This document shows, piece by piece, positions 14,361 to 16,536 of a stretch of DNA of 16,536 nucleotides. A program made the position numbers and the translations under genes. Location of the stretch: positions 1 through 16,536 of the forward strand of contig JASHTD010000361.1 in the NCBI GenBank assembly GCA_030040725.1, written 5' to 3'. The DNA is from Candidatus Sulfotelmatobacter sp. (GTDB lineage Bacteria; Acidobacteriota; Terriglobia; Terriglobales; Acidobacteriaceae). The notes beneath the pieces are model-generated. The model was not told the origin of the DNA. It worked only from the letters and a program-made list of their open reading frames with translations, and searched no databases. Position 1 is the stretch's first letter. Every line of letters starts with the position of its first letter.

Positions 14361-14927
14361 ATGTCGGTCACGGTGCTTACAGCCCTTCTCGTCCTGGCCC
14401 TGGCAGTTGGCCTTTTTATATTCCGCGCGATTCCCGCCCTGCAGTCGTTCTTGCGCTATCGCGGCGAACGCCTGGTCGTTTGCCCGGAAACACATAAAAC
14501 CGAAGCCGTCGATGTTGATACGAGAGAAGCGGTGATTGGATCGTTTCTCTCCGAGCCCACGGTGCACTTGAATCGCTGCTCCCGCTGGCCCGAGCGCCAA
14601 AACTGCGGCCAGGAATGCCTAGGGCAGGTCGAAGCCGATCCCGAAAGATGCCTGGTGTGGAATATCGTTTCAAAATGGTACGAGAATAAGAGCTGCGCCT
14701 TGTGTCACAAGCCGTTCGCGCCGCTTCATCACCTTGATCACGCGCCCGCGTTACTCGGGCCAGATCACAAAACCGTCGAATGGAAAGATGTTCCTCCGCA
14801 GCAACTTCCTGAAGTCTTTGCCACGCATTGGCCCATCTGCTGGAATTGCCACATAGTCGAGAATTTCCGGCGGCTGCATCCGGAATTGATCGTGGAACGG
14901 GATTTCGAAACACAGCGATCAAAATAG
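14361..14927 (+). CDS. Membrane-anchored cysteine-rich protein with two CXXCH motifs, function unknown
   Basis: The protein has 188 residues; AGGGGGTG lies just before the ATG. A hydrophobic anchor covers about 4-22, followed by a basic stretch (LRYRGER). Cysteines come in two groups. The first holds CPETHK at 41 and then RCSRWPERQNCGQECL with a further cysteine in DPERC. The second holds CALCHKPF (112-116) with a histidine-rich follow-up (LHHLDHAP) and CWNCH (160-164). CXXCH is the haem c motif, but it also occurs in zinc sites. The basic residues after the anchor favour a cytoplasmic C-terminus by the positive-inside rule, which would forbid haem c attachment. It is therefore either a dihaem cytochrome or a cytosolic metal-binding protein. 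Its gene lies 63 bp before the VWA gene. No function is claimed. Confidence 0.7.
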   Translation: MSVTVLTALLVLALAVGLFIFRAIPALQSFLRYRGERLVVCPETHKTEAVDVDTREAVIGSFLSEPTVHLNRCSRWPERQNCGQECLGQVEADPERCLVWNIVSKWYENKSCALCHKPFAPLHHLDHAPALLGPDHKTVEWKDVPPQQLPEVFATHWPICWNCHIVENFRRLHPELIVERDFETQRSK

Positions 14928-14990
14928 TTCTGCGTCCGTTGTCTCTGCCTAATCCGCGAATGCCTAAAGTTCCGTCGGAAGCCGGCCGAT

Positions 14991-15914
14991 GTGAACGCAA
15001 TGCATTCTGGCCGATACATGCGTTTCTCGGCTCTCGTATTCTTCTGCCTCTCCCCGTTTGTCGGCCGGGCCGCAAATCCCGATGACGCCGCAATCTCTAC
15101 CTACCGCATCACTGCTGCGGAAGTTCGCGTTACCTTCTTTGCCACCGATGAGGCCAATCATGCAGTCAACCCCATCACCAGGGACGACTTTGCGATCGTC
15201 GATGGCGACCTGGTTATCCGGCAGTTCCTCAGCCTGGCTCGATCGCAGGAGACCGCGATCCGCGCCGTCTTCCTGGTCGATGCCAGCGAATCGGTCGCGG
15301 CGCGCCTGTCGGCGACCATGCAAGAAGTTGTTCGAATGCTTTTGCAAAGCCAGTTGGAGATTGGGAGTCTTTCCGTGGTTTCCTTCTCCGGCGTGCAGCC
15401 GGTTTTGCTCTGCGACAACGACTGCCAAACCCCGAATGCAATTCACAGACTGCTTTCCCTTACCGCCTCTGGAACAACGCCATTGTTCGATGCGATCGCC
15501 TACAGTGCGACCCTGCTCTCGCGCCATACATCTGGTGTCCGGCCTGTGCTGATTTTGTTTTCCGACGGCGACGACACCATCAGCCGGCTCTCCGCCTCCG
15601 AAGCATTTCAGTTGCTCACCGATAGCGGCACTGTGCTCTACGCCATCGATATGAACGGTTCCGAAAGATCGGACGGCGGCGCACTTCTCCAGAAGATGGC
15701 CGACGCCAGCGGCGGCCGCTATTTTTCATCCGCTCACAGTGCAACGACAGTCCTGCCATCCGTATTCGAGGACTTGCGTGCATCGTGGGTAGTGACCTAC
15801 GCGCTGCCCGGCACAACATCCGGGTTTCACTCGCTGCGCATTCTCCCCAAACACAACCTCAACCTGCGCTTCCATTGCCGCAGCGGCTATTACTACGGAA
15901 CCAGTGCTCCGTGA
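14991..15914 (+). CDS. Secreted VWA-domain protein of the acidobacterial VWFA-related type
   Basis: The protein has 307 residues from a GTG at 14991 with GGAAG upstream; ATGs at 15000 and 15018 are alternatives and the last also gives a good signal peptide (MRFSALVFFCLSPFVGRA). A short beta domain follows (VRVTFFATDEANHAVNPITRD, less one residue in the conserved core DDFAIVDGD). Then comes a von Willebrand A domain with the metal-ion site DASES (D97, S99, S101), SGTTPLFDAI and SDGDD (D192). The TIGR03436-type family is expanded in Acidobacteria and its function is not established; VWA domains bind protein ligands through a metal ion. It is exported, probably periplasmic or extracellular. A secreted hypothetical protein follows 40 bp later. 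Confidence 0.85.
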   Translation: MNAMHSGRYMRFSALVFFCLSPFVGRAANPDDAAISTYRITAAEVRVTFFATDEANHAVNPITRDDFAIVDGDLVIRQFLSLARSQETAIRAVFLVDASESVAARLSATMQEVVRMLLQSQLEIGSLSVVSFSGVQPVLLCDNDCQTPNAIHRLLSLTASGTTPLFDAIAYSATLLSRHTSGVRPVLILFSDGDDTISRLSASEAFQLLTDSGTVLYAIDMNGSERSDGGALLQKMADASGGRYFSSAHSATTVLPSVFEDLRASWVVTYALPGTTSGFHSLRILPKHNLNLRFHCRSGYYYGTSAP

Positions 15915-15954
15915 AAAACAGAATGGGAGCAAGCGGAGAAACGACCGGAGAACT

Positions 15955-16407
15955 ATGAAAATTATCTTGTGTCTGATCGCAGCGACGTGCAGCCTGCAAA
16001 CTTTACAGGCGCAAAACCTCGGCATCTATCAAAACGGCACCGTCGTACGCATGCGCATGGGCGATTGCCTGCCTTCGCGCCATGGATTTCTGGCCAACTT
16101 CGGATCCCAGCAGGTGCCCATGCCGGAGGATTCCTGCCCTGAATACACGCTGCTCTCAGATAAAGTCGTGTACGTGATCGTCGGCAGTTCTTCCGACCAG
16201 TTCATTCCTCTGGCCGACGTCATCGAGTTCAGAATCAACAAGAGTCAGATTGCTGTGCGCCTGGATGACGCCCGGCGAGAAAGCAAATTCGCCATCAAAG
16301 AAATGATTCTGCGTTCGGAGTGGGAGCAGGTGCGTAAACACATCATGGAACAGCTCGATGCATCGCCCCGTCCGGTTGATGCACTTGCCACGCGTAACCG
16401 TAATTAA
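15955..16407 (+). CDS. Secreted hypothetical protein, 150 residues
   Basis: The ATG at 15955 has GGAG (15947-15950) close upstream and gives a clear signal peptide (MKIILCLIAATCSLQTLQAQ, probable cleavage after QAQ). The mature part is about 130 residues with two cysteines (GDCLPSR, DSCPEY) that could form a disulphide. A beta-rich region (KVVYVIVGSSS, IEFRINKSQIAVRL) is followed by an acidic/basic helix (RESKFAIKEMILRSEWEQV). I do not recognise a named family. It lies 40 bp after the VWA gene and probably shares its transcript, so the two may act together outside the cytoplasm (inference). The longer frame from 15904 begins with a very basic stretch and lacks a ribosome site. Confidence 0.7.
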   Translation: MKIILCLIAATCSLQTLQAQNLGIYQNGTVVRMRMGDCLPSRHGFLANFGSQQVPMPEDSCPEYTLLSDKVVYVIVGSSSDQFIPLADVIEFRINKSQIAVRLDDARRESKFAIKEMILRSEWEQVRKHIMEQLDASPRPVDALATRNRN

Positions 16408-16478
16408 TACCAGGAGACTGCTGCGGCAAACATGCGCGGCAGGCGGAGCTACGCACCAGAGCATACGCGCTGCTGTGG

Positions 16479-16492
16479 CGCGGGACTCCGCG
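16479..16492 (+). terminator. Possible short terminator at the end of the VWA operon
   Basis: CGCGG (16479-16483), loop GACT and CCGCG (16488-16492) form a 5-bp stem, followed by a few bases later by AATTTGTTTGT. It is short, so the call is weak. Confidence 0.3.
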
Positions 16493-16501
16493 GGAATTTG
16501 T

Positions 16502-16526
16502 TTGTAATACTTCTGTAATCTGTAAC
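16502..16526 (+). promoter_or_regulatory. Direct repeats resembling a Pho box
   Basis: TTGTAAT (16502-16508), CTGTAAT (16513-16519) and CTGTAAC (16520-16526) are near-identical 7-mers. The first two are 11 bp apart, the spacing of PhoB-type CTGTCAT repeats; the third follows directly. They may regulate a gene beyond the window. No response regulator of that type is encoded here. Confidence 0.3.
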
Positions 16527-16536
16527 CAACCTCACC

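Overview
The window most likely comes from an acidobacterium (Acidobacteriota, Terriglobia/Acidobacteriales-like). The evidence is a secreted von Willebrand A protein of the 'VWFA-related Acidobacterial domain' type, several small conserved-hypothetical genes that look like those of this phylum, a futalosine-route menaquinone gene, and moderately high GC with mixed codon use. This is read from the sequence alone and no database search was possible. No tRNA, rRNA, CRISPR array, transposase or phage gene was seen. The region looks like ordinary chromosome rich in signalling and electron transfer genes.

Layout. (1) Positions 1-3720 hold a divergent cyclic-di-GMP pair: a membrane HD-GYP phosphodiesterase with a GAF domain on the minus strand (cut by the window edge), and a PAS / sigma-54 AAA+ / Fis-HTH activator with a C-terminal PilZ domain on the plus strand. 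(2) Positions 4136-5275 encode MqnE, aminofutalosine synthase. (3) Positions 5335-6061 hold a divergent pair of small cysteine proteins: a zinc-ribbon protein (minus) and a 127-residue four-cysteine protein (plus). (4) Positions 6373-10481 look like an operon of three c-type cytochromes: a small class I monohaem protein, a six-haem NapC/NirT-like membrane protein whose first haem motif is CX3CH, and a 13-haem protein fused to a cytochrome b561/HydB-type membrane domain. (5) Positions 10642-13577 (minus) carry a Crp/Fnr-family regulator and a PAS-PAS hybrid histidine kinase. (6) Positions 13828-16407 (plus) carry an ABM-fold small protein, a cysteine-rich membrane-anchored protein, the VWA protein and a secreted hypothetical protein.

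The strongest pattern outside the genes is a shared operator. The 14-bp palindrome GTGA-N6-TCAC occurs exactly five times by eye, every time between genes: twice in tandem at 5590-5625, once upstream of the cytochrome operon (6241), once upstream of the crp-like gene (11526) and once upstream of the histidine kinase (13658). About 0.25 would be expected by chance in a window of this size. Four of the five perfect sites belong to a tandem array at 22-23 bp spacing, and the fifth (13658) has only a half-site at 22 bp. The Crp-like protein carries R-E-T-V-S-R in its recognition helix, close to the R-E-T-V-G-R of E. coli CRP, which reads GTGA. The simplest model is a local regulon in which this regulator controls itself, the kinase, the cytochrome operon and the small cysteine proteins. 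In the cytochrome promoter the proximal half-site falls at about -41.5 from the predicted start. The regulator lacks the key cAMP-binding glutamate and an FNR-type cysteine cluster, so its signal is unknown.

How the parts may work together: MqnE supplies menaquinone. The NapC-like and cytochrome b/c fusion proteins resemble, in layout, the Geobacter inner-membrane quinol oxidases ImcH and CbcL and would pass electrons between the menaquinone pool and periplasmic haems, with the small cytochrome c as a soluble carrier. The electron acceptor or donor cannot be told from this window.
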